From Oerskovia enterophila (GTDB lineage: Bacteria > Actinomycetota > Actinomycetes > Actinomycetales > Cellulomonadaceae), in NCBI RefSeq assembly GCF_001692445.1, contig NZ_MAQA01000003.1, positions 1 through 64,000 of the forward strand: a stretch of 64,000 nucleotides of DNA, written 5' to 3'. The first letter of the stretch is position 1; every line of letters starts with the position of its first letter. Below the pieces are notes generated by a model, which ran no database searches, was not told where the DNA came from, and was given only the letters and a program-made list of their open reading frames with translations. Positions 28,973 to 36,667 of this stretch are shown here, one piece after another. The position numbers and the translations under genes are program-made.

Positions 28973-29968
28973 ATGGAGTCCTACGAGCTGCTGCACCCGC
29001 GCGACCACCAGTCCGGCCAGTTCGTGGCGAAGGCGGTCGACGAAGTCTCGGGCGGCATGAGCGCCCTGTCCTCCCCCGCTCCCCCAGCCCTGGTTCCCAC
29101 GGCCGGGCTCGCCGCACGCCGCGACCTTCTTGCCGCGCACGGGTACGTGCCCGCCACCGTGCTGCCGATGGCTGACCTCGGCGGGGTCGAAGCCTGGTGG
29201 GACACCCACACGCTGGCAGCCGAGTACGACCCGGTACGCCCGGTGGCCCAGATGCCCGCGACCAGCGACCTCGCCCCCGACCGCCGGGTCGCGCGCCACA
29301 CCTACGAAGGCCCCGGCACGTCGCTGACGATGCCGAACGTGGCCGCGGTGCGGCGCTTCTCCCAGGCGAACGGCAACGACGTGTTCGACGTTCCGGTCTC
29401 CGGCACGGTCGAGGGGCGCGAGGTCACGGGCTGGGCCCGCGTCCAGCAGGTCCGCCCGGGAGTCTGGTCCGCGAAGGTCGTCGGCGCACCCGACAGTCCG
29501 CTGGGCGAGGCGGTCTCCGCGGTGCTGGAGTCACGCCGGGTCACGCACGGGCTGCGCGAGGCAGGCGACCTGATCTCGCGGCGGCGCGAGCGCCGGGCGG
29601 CCGCCGGCGCCGAGCTGGAGCCGGTCGGCTCGACGTGGGTCACCGCCGTCGGGTACGACCACGCCTCAGGCACGATGGTCACCCGGATCAGCGACCGGAA
29701 CTACGGGCACCTGGTCAGCGCCGAGGTCTTCGAGAAGGTCCGCGGCGCGTCCTCCCCCGGCGCCGCGTTCAACGCCCTGGTCAAGGGCTCACCGCGCTCG
29801 ACCGTCGAGCAGTGCCCCGGCTGCGGGCGGATCTACGCGACGGTGTCCACGCACGTGTGCCGAACCTCGAACGCCTCTTCGGACGCAGGCACCAACGCCG
29901 GTCGTCAGACCCGGATGAGGGCCCGAGCACTGGCCGTCGCGAACTCGGTCCTGCGCCGGCGCGACTGA
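28973..29968 (+). CDS. Hypothetical element protein with shared N-terminal tag and C-terminal zinc-finger-like motif
   Basis: A 331-residue protein without a recognised family. Residues 8-32 carry the tag shared by five element proteins: HPRDHQSGQFVAKAVDE then VSGGMSAL. Residues of about 110-190 form a mixed alpha/beta region; a basic helix (LISRRRERRAAAGAEL) follows. Near residue 280 is a possible metal site, CPGCGRIYATVSTHVC (CxxC ... HxC). ATG 28973 is preceded by TCAACA plus 7 bases, the same layout as before the tagged gene at 38436, so it may be leaderless. Function unknown. Confidence 0.7.
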   Translation: MESYELLHPRDHQSGQFVAKAVDEVSGGMSALSSPAPPALVPTAGLAARRDLLAAHGYVPATVLPMADLGGVEAWWDTHTLAAEYDPVRPVAQMPATSDLAPDRRVARHTYEGPGTSLTMPNVAAVRRFSQANGNDVFDVPVSGTVEGREVTGWARVQQVRPGVWSAKVVGAPDSPLGEAVSAVLESRRVTHGLREAGDLISRRRERRAAAGAELEPVGSTWVTAVGYDHASGTMVTRISDRNYGHLVSAEVFEKVRGASSPGAAFNALVKGSPRSTVEQCPGCGRIYATVSTHVCRTSNASSDAGTNAGRQTRMRARALAVANSVLRRRD

Positions 29969-30002
29969 GCTCGACGCCGGCGCGGGTCCTGGCGGGCGAG
30001 CC

Positions 30003-30965
30003 TCAGGTCCCGGAGATCTCGTCGAGGTAGCCCTGTGCGTCCAGCGCGGCCTTCGCACCCTCCCCGGCTGCCACGATCGCCTGCCGGTACACCGGGTCCA
30101 CCACGTCTCCGGCTGCGAACACCCCCGGCAGCGTCCGGGTCCCGCTGGCGTCCAGAAGGCGGGTGCTGGGGTGCTCGACACGCAGGTGCCCGGCCCTGTC
30201 GAGGGCGGCTTGGCCGGCGAACAGCGAGGTGCGCGGGGACGACCCGATCGCGATGAAGACGCCTTGCGCGGGGACCAGGACGTCCGGGCCGGTGGCCGGG
30301 GTGCACACGACCCCGGCGACTTTGTCCTGGCCGCAGATGTCGGTGACCTGGTGCTCCAGCATGGGCCGGATCTTCCTGTTCGCCAGGACCCGCTCGGCCA
30401 TGACCTTCGAGGCCCGCAGTTCGGTGCGGCGGTGGACGAGGATGACCTGGTCGGCGAACCTCGTCAGGAACAGTGCCTCCTCGCACGCGGAGTCTCCGCC
30501 GCCGACCACCACGACGGTGCTGCCGCTGAAGAACGCCCCGTCGCACGTCGCGCAGTAGCTCACGCCGCGACCGCCCAGGCGCTCCTCCCCCGGTGCCCCC
30601 AGGTGCAGGTACTCCGAGCCGGTCGAGACGATGACGGTGCGTGCCCGGATCGGCTCGTCGCCGTACTCGGGCACGATCGTCTTGAGGTCCCCGGTGAGCT
30701 CGACGCTGGCGACCTGGTCGAACTCGACCTCGGCCCCGAACCGCACAGCCTGGGCCTGCATGTCGGCCATCAGGGTGGGCCCGGCCACGCCCGCGGGGAA
30801 GCCGGGGAAATTCTCCACCTCGGTCGTGGTGGTCAGCGCACCGCCGGGCTGCTCGACGCCGGTGATGACCAGCGGTGCGAGTCCGGCTCGCGCGGCGTAC
30901 GTGGCGGCGGTCCACCCGGCAGGGCCTGACCCGATGATGACGACGTCGCGAACGGAGGTATACAT
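30003..30965 (-). CDS. trxB: Thioredoxin reductase (NADPH, FAD)
   Basis: A 320-residue pyridine nucleotide-disulfide oxidoreductase. FAD motif VVIIGSGPAGWTAATYAARAG lies at the N-terminus, the redox-active CATC is at residues 138-141 (GVSYCATCDGAFF), the NADPH motif is VVVVGGGDSACEEALFL, and the second FAD motif is VFAAGDVVDPVYRQ. It transfers electrons from NADPH to a thioredoxin or NrdH redoxin. On this element the likely partner is the NrdH-like gene at 35021, which is frameshifted. The transcript appears leaderless: CATAGG stands exactly 7 bases before ATG 30965. Confidence 0.93.
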   Translation of the reverse strand: MYTSVRDVVIIGSGPAGWTAATYAARAGLAPLVITGVEQPGGALTTTTEVENFPGFPAGVAGPTLMADMQAQAVRFGAEVEFDQVASVELTGDLKTIVPEYGDEPIRARTVIVSTGSEYLHLGAPGEERLGGRGVSYCATCDGAFFSGSTVVVVGGGDSACEEALFLTRFADQVILVHRRTELRASKVMAERVLANRKIRPMLEHQVTDICGQDKVAGVVCTPATGPDVLVPAQGVFIAIGSSPRTSLFAGQAALDRAGHLRVEHPSTRLLDASGTRTLPGVFAAGDVVDPVYRQAIVAAGEGAKAALDAQGYLDEISGT

Positions 30966-30972
30966 GCCCTGA

Positions 30973-30978
30973 CCTATG
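30973..30978 (-). promoter_or_regulatory. CATAGG motif 7 bases before trxB ATG
   Basis: Minus strand TGCGCGCATAGGTCAGGGC runs directly into the trxB ATG. Spacing of 7 bases from the hexamer to the ATG implies a leaderless mRNA. Confidence 0.6.
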
Positions 30979-31030
30979 CGCGCAGGACGCGGCCTGCTCG
31001 ACGTCGTAGGCCCGCACTACCCTCACCCGC

Positions 31031-31618
31031 ATGGGGCAACAGACTCGACCACAGACAGTTCCTGGGGTGCACGTCGCCACGGTCCGCGACTTCGGACGCC
31101 TGCTCCGGATCTGGGCTCACGCCCAGTGGAGAATCATCCGCTCGGCGCGCCCCGTGCGCGTCATGTTCCTGATCGCCGCCTCGACCATCGCGGCCCTGAC
31201 CGTCCCGCTCGTTGCCCTGGCCGGACTCGACGGCGTACTCCAGGTCGCCCTCTGGCTCGGGATCGCAGCCGTGGCCGGCGTGCTGATCGCGGCCGTGTAC
31301 ACGCTGTTCGCAATCGTGGACCCCCGCTCGACGCTCTTCATCAGCGACGACGGGACCTCCACGGTCCTGCTCAAGGTCAGCCCGACGTCGTGGCACATCC
31401 TCGACCACATGGCCGGGCCCACCGGCGCCGGACACGGGCAGCGTCTGCGCGCCCAGCTCGGACCGGCGTTGCTCGATCAGGCCGACCGGGCGGGGGTCAC
31501 GATCACGTTCGGAGCGCGGCCAGACATGGCCCGCCTGTACAGGGCCGCAGCGCACGGATTCACGTGTGAGCGCAAGATCTCGCGGGGCTCGCTCTACGCG
31601 AGGGCGCCGCGCCCATAG
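31031..31618 (+). CDS. Membrane protein with a GNAT-like C-terminal segment
   Basis: A 195-residue protein not recognised as a known family. Two hydrophobic helices lie near residues 45-95 (VMFLIAASTIAALTVPLVAL; VALWLGIAAVAGVLIAAVYT). The C-terminal part (GPTGAGHGQRLRAQLGPALL then GVTITFGARPDMARLYRAAA and HGF) resembles motif A and B of GNAT acetyltransferases, but strands before it are short. TACCCT followed by 7 bases before ATG 31031 suggests a leaderless transcript. Its 3' end overlaps the convergent metallophosphoesterase gene by 59 bases. Confidence 0.6.
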   Translation: MGQQTRPQTVPGVHVATVRDFGRLLRIWAHAQWRIIRSARPVRVMFLIAASTIAALTVPLVALAGLDGVLQVALWLGIAAVAGVLIAAVYTLFAIVDPRSTLFISDDGTSTVLLKVSPTSWHILDHMAGPTGAGHGQRLRAQLGPALLDQADRAGVTITFGARPDMARLYRAAAHGFTCERKISRGSLYARAPRP

Positions 31619-32753
31619 TCCCCCCGGCGAGCTGGGCCGCGACCTCTTCGAGGCTGACCATGCGCCGGTGGGCGTCGAACCCGACGTGCAGCTGGAGACT
31701 GCCGCGCTCGGAGGCCGTCAGGAACTTCGTCGAGTGCGTGTGCCCGTGGATCAGGGGCAGCCCCAGGTCGCGCAGCCGGTACTGCTCGTGACGGTCGACG
31801 GGACGACCGTCGGTGTCCCCGTCCCGCTTGTCGCCGACGTTCTTCCATGTCCGCCCATTTCGTATGTCGTCGATGGCCGACCTACCGACACCGAAAGCTC
31901 CTGCCAGAAGGTGTGCTGGCTCCGTTGAGGACCTGATAGCGGCGACCTCTGAGGCGGTGAGCTTCGACCCTGGATTGAGTTCGCCGGGTCGGCTATAGCC
32001 GGACGCCCACGCAGTTCCATGTCGACGACGATCGGCACTGTTGTCGGCTGGCGTCGTCCATCGCAGGTTCTCGGCCCGATTGTTCGTCGGATTGCCGTCG
32101 TTGTGCGCGACCTGCATGCCGTCGGGTCGTGGGCCGTGGAACGCAGTGCAGACAAGGGAGTGGACAGTCACGTTCCTCTTTCCCGTTCCACCAGTGGGCA
32201 CAGCGATGTACTCATAACCGCTGCCTGCGATCCACGGCTTGAGCACTCTGCCGAACCTACCGAGAACTTGCCCTTCACGGTTGGCGAAGTAGCCCTCAAC
32301 TCCCACCGGACGCCACTCGGGACCGGCGTCGACCAAGGTCACGCGACTGGCCGCCGTCTGGGGCGCTCGCATGACCGAATCACCGTCGTACGGGAAGTGG
32401 GACAGCATGACCTCGGCGCCGTCGATGCGCCTGCGGGCGAAGGCCTGCACGGAGGCGAAGACGTCCATGTAGGGGCGGGCCTGGGTGTGCGCGTTGCGGT
32501 GCGCGGGCCACCCCCTGTCGTGGTTGCCCCAGACCAGGTTCTTGATCCCGGGCAGGGGCGCCAGGACGCTCAGGGCGTAGGTCGGGTTCGCCAGGGCCAG
32601 GTCGCCGAGCACCCACACGGTGTCCTTCGCCCGGACCTTGGCAACCCACGCGTCGCTCACCGCGTCGTCGTGCTCGGCCGTCTGGTCGAAGCCTCGGGTG
32701 TGCGCGACGAAGTCGTGACCGAGGTGAAGGTCGGAGGTGAACCAGATGCTCAT
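31560..32753 (-). CDS. Calcineurin-like metallophosphoesterase interrupted in frame by an HNH endonuclease
   Basis: One continuous 397-residue frame. Residues 1-125 are a metallophosphoesterase: SIWFTSDLHLGH (DxH), TVWVLGDLAL (GD), LVWGNHDR (GNHD) and VMLSHFPYDGD. Residues of about 125-312 are an inserted NUMOD4/HNH-type endonuclease. Residues after 313 resume the host enzyme (DRHEQYRLRDLGLPLIHGHTHS, the final HGH motif, then LQLHVGFDAH). Without the insert the enzyme would be about 209 residues, normal for this YfcE-like group. Whether the insert is removed as RNA, or left in the protein, is unclear. Substrate unknown; similar phosphoesterases occur on phages and plasmids. Confidence 0.85.
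   Translation of the reverse strand: MSIWFTSDLHLGHDFVAHTRGFDQTAEHDDAVSDAWVAKVRAKDTVWVLGDLALANPTYALSVLAPLPGIKNLVWGNHDRGWPAHRNAHTQARPYMDVFASVQAFARRRIDGAEVMLSHFPYDGDSVMRAPQTAASRVTLVDAGPEWRPVGVEGYFANREGQVLGRFGRVLKPWIAGSGYEYIAVPTGGTGKRNVTVHSLVCTAFHGPRPDGMQVAHNDGNPTNNRAENLRWTTPADNSADRRRHGTAWASGYSRPGELNPGSKLTASEVAAIRSSTEPAHLLAGAFGVGRSAIDDIRNGRTWKNVGDKRDGDTDGRPVDRHEQYRLRDLGLPLIHGHTHSTKFLTASERGSLQLHVGFDAHRRMVSLEEVAAQLAGGTMGAAPSRRASPARSCAHT
31818..32381 (-). mobile_element. In-frame NUMOD4/HNH homing endonuclease insert
   Basis: The insert adds about 188 codons between PYDG and DTDGRPVDRHEQ of the phosphoesterase. It encodes a NUMOD4 segment (EWRPVGVEGYFANREGQVLG), an HNH core (VHSLVCTAFHGPRPDGMQVA, then HNDGNPTNNRAENLRWTT) and a helix-turn-helix tail (NPGSKLTASEVAAIRSS, then GVGRSAIDDIRNG). 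GC looks lower than the host gene. No intein splice motifs are present. Exon edges GACGGT before and GACACC after, with a terminal G of the insert, would fit a group I intron, but 564 bases fully occupied by coding sequence is short for that. Boundaries are uncertain by a few codons. Confidence 0.7.
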
Positions 32754-32802
32754 GGCGGGGGTCCTCAGGGGTGTCGGTGGCAGGTGCCCGGGATCGGGCG
32801 GG

Positions 32803-33381
32803 TCAGCGGGCGGCGGCGATGACCATGCCGCTGCCGGTGCGCTGGGTCAGGTTCCCGGCGCGGGACTGGTCGCGGGCCCACGTGGCCCGGTCGTCCGCTG
32901 CGTCGTTGAGGGGGTGTTTGCCCCCGGCGTGCCCCTTGACCTTGACGAGGGTGACCGGCGGCAGGCCGAGCTCACGGCGCTCGGCGCGCACGGAGAGCAT
33001 CATCTCGATGATGGTGCGGTTCGAGGTCGGCTTGCCTGCTTGGGTGTGCCAGCCGCGGCGCACGTGGGCGTCCATCCACGTCAGGTACGTGTTCATGGCG
33101 TACGCGGAGTCGATCTCGATGGTCAGGTGGCGAACGTGCACGTGGGAGCCGATCGCCTCGACCAGGCCCAGCATCTCCGCAGCCTGGTTCGTGGCCTGTC
33201 GCAGCGGCCCGGCGGACCAGTTGCCGTGCTCGTCGACCCACGCCCAACCGGCCGGGCCGGGGTTCCCTGAGCAGGCGCCGTCGGTGGCGAGCGTCAGGTG
33301 CTCGACGGGGCTGATGTCGGCGCCGGCGTGGGTGAGCTCGTTGACGCTCGCGGCGCCGGTGCTGGTGTCGGTGATGGTCAT
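32803..33381 (-). CDS. rnhA: Ribonuclease HI
   Basis: A 192-residue RNase HI that cuts RNA in RNA:DNA hybrids, for example primers. All four acidic positions are visible: LATDGACSGNPGPAGWAW (Asp), TNQAAEMLGLVEAI (Glu), LTIEIDSAYAMNTYLTW (Asp) and VKVKGHAGGKHPLNDAADD (His/Asp). ATG 33381 is preceded by CATAGG and 7 bases, so the mRNA is probably leaderless. On this element it complements the polymerase, exonuclease and SSB genes. A longer upstream frame is not used. Confidence 0.93.
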   Translation of the reverse strand: MTITDTSTGAASVNELTHAGADISPVEHLTLATDGACSGNPGPAGWAWVDEHGNWSAGPLRQATNQAAEMLGLVEAIGSHVHVRHLTIEIDSAYAMNTYLTWMDAHVRRGWHTQAGKPTSNRTIIEMMLSVRAERRELGLPPVTLVKVKGHAGGKHPLNDAADDRATWARDQSRAGNLTQRTGSGMVIAAAR

Positions 33382-33388
33382 GTCAGGA

Positions 33389-33394
33389 CCTATG
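33389..33394 (-). promoter_or_regulatory. CATAGG motif 7 bases before the RNase HI ATG
   Basis: Minus strand GGCGCATAGGTCCTGAC ends at the ATG of the RNase HI gene; hexamer-to-ATG spacing is 7. Confidence 0.6.
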
Positions 33395-33662
33395 CGCCCG
33401 CGGAGGCGCCGGGAGCCTGGGCCAGGCGCGAGCGGATGTCGATCGCGACCGCCCCGGACCCCTTCCCCACGGTCTCGAAGTGGTGGGCGCACCACGACAG
33501 CGGCATCGGGCCAGCGGCGGACGGCACGACGGTCACGACGTAGGCGCGGTGCCCGCAGGAGTCGCAGCGCTCGTGCTCGATGCGGGCGGCGGCGTCCCGG
33601 GCCGCGGTGCCGAGCTCCTCGACGAAGACCACGGGCTGGGTGGGTGCGGTTGTTGTGCTCAT
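33390..33662 (-). CDS. DUF7455-like small zinc-ribbon protein
   Basis: About 90 residues from ATG 33662 (MSTTTAPTQPVVFVEELG). The central part HERCDSCGHRAYVVTVV followed by LSWCAHHFETVGKG has the CxxC ... CxHH layout of small actinobacterial zinc-ribbon proteins annotated as DUF7455. A GTG three codons upstream is an alternative start. It ends just before the RNase HI promoter motif. Function of the family is unknown; an RNA polymerase- or ribosome-associated role is possible but not shown. Confidence 0.65.
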   Translation of the reverse strand: MSTTTAPTQPVVFVEELGTAARDAAARIEHERCDSCGHRAYVVTVVPSAAGPMPLSWCAHHFETVGKGSGAVAIDIRSRLAQAPGASAGA

Positions 33663-33788
33663 GCCCCGCACGTGGGTCGGGCCCCCGGAAACCTCCGGGC
33701 GGAGCTACGGGGTGAGCGTCTCGTTTTGAACGGCGGCCTCCCCGAACACAGTCCAGCGCTCTGGGATCGTGTCGAATGACGACTTGAT

Positions 33789-34607
33789 CTACTCGGTGCG
33801 AATGAAGCGGGTCCGGAGGGCGTCGATCTGCTGGTTGCTGATGCCGAGGCCAGTTCGAGCGTAGTCCTCGATCGTGCCGTACCGGCTGCACAGCTCGTCC
33901 AAGGCGGCGTCGAGATAGCTGTCCCGCACCCCGAGGAGTGGTTGAAGGAGTTCGGTGTTCACTCCGGTCGTAGCAAGCGTGTCGAGCATGGGCTGCAGCG
34001 CGGGGGCGAGGTCGATGTTGGTCTCGAGGTAGTCGGCGCGTACCGCGTCTTCAGAGGCACCAACGAGGAGAAGGAACGACGCCGCGGCCCATCCGGTGCG
34101 GTCCTTACCCGTCGTGCAGTGGAAGAGAGCAGCACCGGTTCGATGCTCATCGATGAGGTCGAGATAGAAGCGCCGGTAGGCGTCTAGCGCAGAAGGCATG
34201 CTCACGAACTTGCGGTTCGCGTCGGCCAGGTACTTGTCTGCATGGCCACTGCCGAGCACATTCTCCAGTGCAGCCGGGTCGGCAAGCAGGGTAGGGATGC
34301 TCGCGGCGATATTGTCCGGGGCATCGGCGACGACATCAAGCCAGACGCTGCGGATGCCCTCGGGCAGACGGTCGAGCGCGCCCTCACGCTCGGGCGCAGT
34401 GCGGAGGTCGTACACAGTCGTGATGTCGAGCTTCGCGAAGGCGTCCTCATCGGCGGCATCGAGCTTCGAGAGCGATGCCGAGCGGTAAAGGATGCCCGAC
34501 TCTACGACGCCGCCGGTGACGGGGATGCCGCCGAGATCACGCATGTTGGGAGCGCTCGTGAGAAGGACTCGCCGGTCGGGAAGCTGCATGGTCAAGAGAA
34601 TCTCCAT
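33789..34607 (-). CDS. Tyrosine-protein phosphatase (DSP-type, CX5R)
   Basis: About 272 residues. The catalytic loop is ALFHCTTGKDRTGWAAA, the CX5R signature of the bacterial tyrosine/dual-specificity phosphatase group (Y_phosphatase3). The N-terminal block LTSAPNMRDLGGIPVTGGVV and LYRSASLSKLDAADEDAF is typical of that family, as is TVYDLRTAPERE. Codon use looks less GC-biased than in neighbours, consistent with recent gain. Start ATG 34607 or 34589. Substrate unknown; secreted or cytosolic location cannot be told, and no signal peptide is seen. It is convergent with nothing and stands alone. Confidence 0.85.
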   Translation of the reverse strand: MEILLTMQLPDRRVLLTSAPNMRDLGGIPVTGGVVESGILYRSASLSKLDAADEDAFAKLDITTVYDLRTAPEREGALDRLPEGIRSVWLDVVADAPDNIAASIPTLLADPAALENVLGSGHADKYLADANRKFVSMPSALDAYRRFYLDLIDEHRTGAALFHCTTGKDRTGWAAASFLLLVGASEDAVRADYLETNIDLAPALQPMLDTLATTGVNTELLQPLLGVRDSYLDAALDELCSRYGTIEDYARTGLGISNQQIDALRTRFIRTE

Positions 34608-34753
34608 CTCGTGAGAATTCAGGGGCAGACTGCTCAAGCTGTTGCATTGACAAAGTACCGCGGCCTCTCCGCCGCCACATCGCGGCTCGCGATCAACCGA
34701 GAAGTCGTTGGCCGAGTGCGCCCTGCCGTTCGTGCGACCTCGCCGACCACCTC

Positions 34754-34903
34754 ATGGGCGCCCAGTCCTCTTTCGACGAGCTGCACGTGATCAAGGTCGC
34801 GGCACCTCGGGGGCTGGCAAGGATGGCCGGCGGCGAGTGGAACGCGGAGGCGGTCCGGGCCTACGACATGACTCGCGACCTGAACTCGGCACGCCAGGGC
34901 TGA
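34754..34903 (+). pseudogene. Short unrecognised frame, possibly a gene remnant
   Basis: A 49-residue frame (MGAQSSFDELHVIKVAAPRG ... TRDLNSARQG). The coding look continues upstream in the same frame as CRSCDLADHL without a start, which suggests the 3' remnant of a larger gene whose 5' part was lost next to the phosphatase. No family recognised. The rest of the 413-base gap between the phosphatase and nrdH holds only a promoter motif. Confidence 0.3.
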
Positions 34904-34965
34904 CCGCCCCCCGAGCTGCCCGTCAACATCCTTTGTACCGGGGGAATCTCCCGGACGGTCCACCG

Positions 34966-34971
34966 CATAGG
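34966..34971 (+). promoter_or_regulatory. CATAGG motif upstream of nrdH
   Basis: CACCGCATAGGTACG lies 50 bases before the nrdH ATG. Here the transcript would have a leader with a GGAAGG ribosome site. Confidence 0.5.
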
Positions 34972-35020
34972 TACGCGGCTGACCCCTCTCGACCCCTCCT
35001 GGAAGGTACTGACGACCGCC

Positions 35021-35270
35021 ATGGCAATCACGATCCACTCCCAGCCGAACTGCGTGAACTGCGACGTGACGAAGGCTCTGCTCGACAAGAAGGGCGTCGA
35101 GTACAACCTGATCGACATGGTCGACCAGCCCGAGATCGGGCGCCGCGATCAAGGCCGAAGGATGGATGCAGGCCCCCGTCGTGAAGGTCGACCTCCCAGG
35201 TCTGAAGACCGAGTGGGACGGCATCAACTTCGAGAAGCTCCGCCAGGCCGTGGCTGCCGCCCAGAGCTGA
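35021..35270 (+). pseudogene. nrdH: NrdH-type glutaredoxin, frameshifted by one base
   Basis: The first frame gives MAITIHSQPNCVNCDVTKALLDKKGVEYN with redox motif CVNC at residues 11-14, a clear NrdH redoxin. After EIG it runs into unrelated sequence. The +1-shifted frame then gives IKAEGWMQAPVVKV (the conserved cis-Pro region) through to EKLRQAVAAAQS and a stop at 35268-35270. Removing one G from the GGG at 35138-35140 restores an 82-residue protein (EIGAAIKAEGW). NrdH donates electrons to class Ib ribonucleotide reductase and is itself reduced by thioredoxin reductase. Either a recent null allele or a sequencing error. Confidence 0.85.
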
Positions 35271-35492
35271 CCGCGCACCCGCCTGGCGAACCACCCAGCC
35301 CCGTTCGCCCTCGTCCGGGTTCACGCGGCGTCCGGGGCCGGGGCTCTGGTTCGCCCGGTGCGAGGCGGCGCGCTTGGCACAGTATTTCCACCACACAAAC
35401 CCCCTCCTTCTCCGCTGGGCCGGACATACCGGGACAGACGTCTCAGATCGTGGTAGCGTTCCCGACTGTCACAATCAAGGAGGATCAGACAT

Positions 35493-36005
35493 ATGCGACA
35501 CTCATTGTCGAGGATCATGCCCGCGCTGACGGGATTGGTTGCGGTGGGGCTTCTCTTCGGAGCGACCCCAGCAGCTTCTGCCACTGCACAGACTCCCCCC
35601 AGCACAGCCCTTACCGCAGCGGCAGAAGATGACCCGATCATTCAGCCGATGGACGCCGCCAGCTGCCAGTGGGCCCCGGGAGCAGCCGGTAACACCCATT
35701 GCTTCAGCGTCTATGGGAAGCCCGCCAAGGGCCCATTCATCTACAAGGTCATCGACGAGTTCATGGGTCTTAACGCTGGAAACATCTGCTCCGCGACCGC
35801 GGAGATCAAGTATCACCCCGCCTGGGCCACCGGCACCTACACGCGAACGATCCCGAACGCAGGATGCGCAGGGAGCGCGATGCAGCTCAGCTGGTTCCCC
35901 AATGAGAACATGAAGGTCGGATCCGACATCTGCGGCCGACAGAAGAACAACAAGACAAACCAGGCCTACACGGCATGGATCTGCCACAAGATCGGCGCCG
36001 CGTAG
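35493..36005 (+). CDS. Small secreted Cys-containing protein (exoprotein A)
   Basis: A 170-residue secreted protein. It has a signal peptide (MRHSLSRIMPALTGLVAVGL, then FGATPAASATA) and a strong AAGGAGG ribosome site. The mature part has several Cys (SCQWAPG; HCFSVYG; ICSATAEIKYH; AGCAGSAM; DICGRQKN; WICHKIG), suggesting a disulfide-stabilised beta domain. It is related in layout to the product at 36664: both have an xIQPM segment, a C-x-x-T-A-E-[IL]-[KR]-Y block, a GC, and a final C[GA]R...C pattern. Family not recognised. Base composition is less GC-rich than its surroundings. Followed by a lipoprotein gene. Confidence 0.75.
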   Translation: MRHSLSRIMPALTGLVAVGLLFGATPAASATAQTPPSTALTAAAEDDPIIQPMDAASCQWAPGAAGNTHCFSVYGKPAKGPFIYKVIDEFMGLNAGNICSATAEIKYHPAWATGTYTRTIPNAGCAGSAMQLSWFPNENMKVGSDICGRQKNNKTNQAYTAWICHKIGAA

Positions 36006-36010
36006 TCGGC

Positions 36011-36667
36011 ATGCGCAACCCGAACCGCCTCCGCGGTTCGGGTTGCGCGCTTCTCACCGCGGCAATACTCGCTGGGTGTTCTGCCACGACTCCGGAGGAA
36101 GGGGACACACCCGTCCCCTTCACCCCTACGACCACCTTCGACGACACCCCTCTCGCCGACCTTTCGGATTTCGAGGCGTCAATCTTCAAGGACGGGAACG
36201 TCACGGATGACGAACTCGCAGAAGCAACTGACGTTGTGAAGTCCTGCCTGCTCGACGCAGACATCGAGATCGAGATGTACGACGACCTGGCACGCCCGTC
36301 GTCCGTCTCAGCCCTGTTCCCAAGCGAGCCGGAGTACTACGCAGCCGAGCAGGATTGTCGAGCGAACGTCAACGCCGTCGAGGAGGTTTGGATTCTCCTG
36401 AATGCACCCAGTGCTACAGATCTAGAGAACGCCGGGCGCACCTTCTCTGACTGCATTGCGACCCTTCAGGGAGCAAGCACTGGCAGGAGTTTTGAGGACG
36501 CCGTTAAGTTCTTCAACAGCGAATCCGAATCCGCCACCCTAGATGCAGGCAAGGCGTCCTGCGCTGCGGATTACCGACAAGTAGCCACCGAACCATCCCC
36601 AGGACTTGGCGAGACTTGGGCGAAATATACATCTCAACTCAATCTGAAACCTGGAGCTTCCGAATGA
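36011..36667 (+). CDS. Lipoprotein of unknown function
   Basis: A 218-residue lipoprotein. ATG 36011 gives MRNPNRLRGSG followed by a short hydrophobic core and lipobox ILAGC. The mature part is acidic and helical (DLSDFEASIFKDGNVTDDEL; DDLARPSSVSALFPSEPEYY) with three further Cys. It stands between two related secreted proteins, overlapping the second by ATGA, so all three may be one unit. A 16-bp hairpin overlaps its first 13 codons. It could be a receptor, chaperone or immunity-type partner of the exoproteins, but that is speculation. Confidence 0.7.
   Translation: MRNPNRLRGSGCALLTAAILAGCSATTPEEGDTPVPFTPTTTFDDTPLADLSDFEASIFKDGNVTDDELAEATDVVKSCLLDADIEIEMYDDLARPSSVSALFPSEPEYYAAEQDCRANVNAVEEVWILLNAPSATDLENAGRTFSDCIATLQGASTGRSFEDAVKFFNSESESATLDAGKASCAADYRQVATEPSPGLGETWAKYTSQLNLKPGASE
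36013..36048 (+). terminator. 16-bp hairpin overlapping the start of the lipoprotein gene
   Basis: GCGCAACCCGAACCGC pairs perfectly with its complement at 36033-36048 around a CTCC loop. It follows the exoprotein A stop by 7 bases, as a terminator would, yet lies inside codons 1-13 of the next gene. It may act as terminator, attenuator or start-blocking hairpin. Confidence 0.7.

Noticed and set aside
31818-32381. Insert in the metallophosphoesterase as an intein
   Set aside because: No Cys/Ser at the N-terminal edge with block A, no block B TxxH, and no His-Asn before the downstream part.
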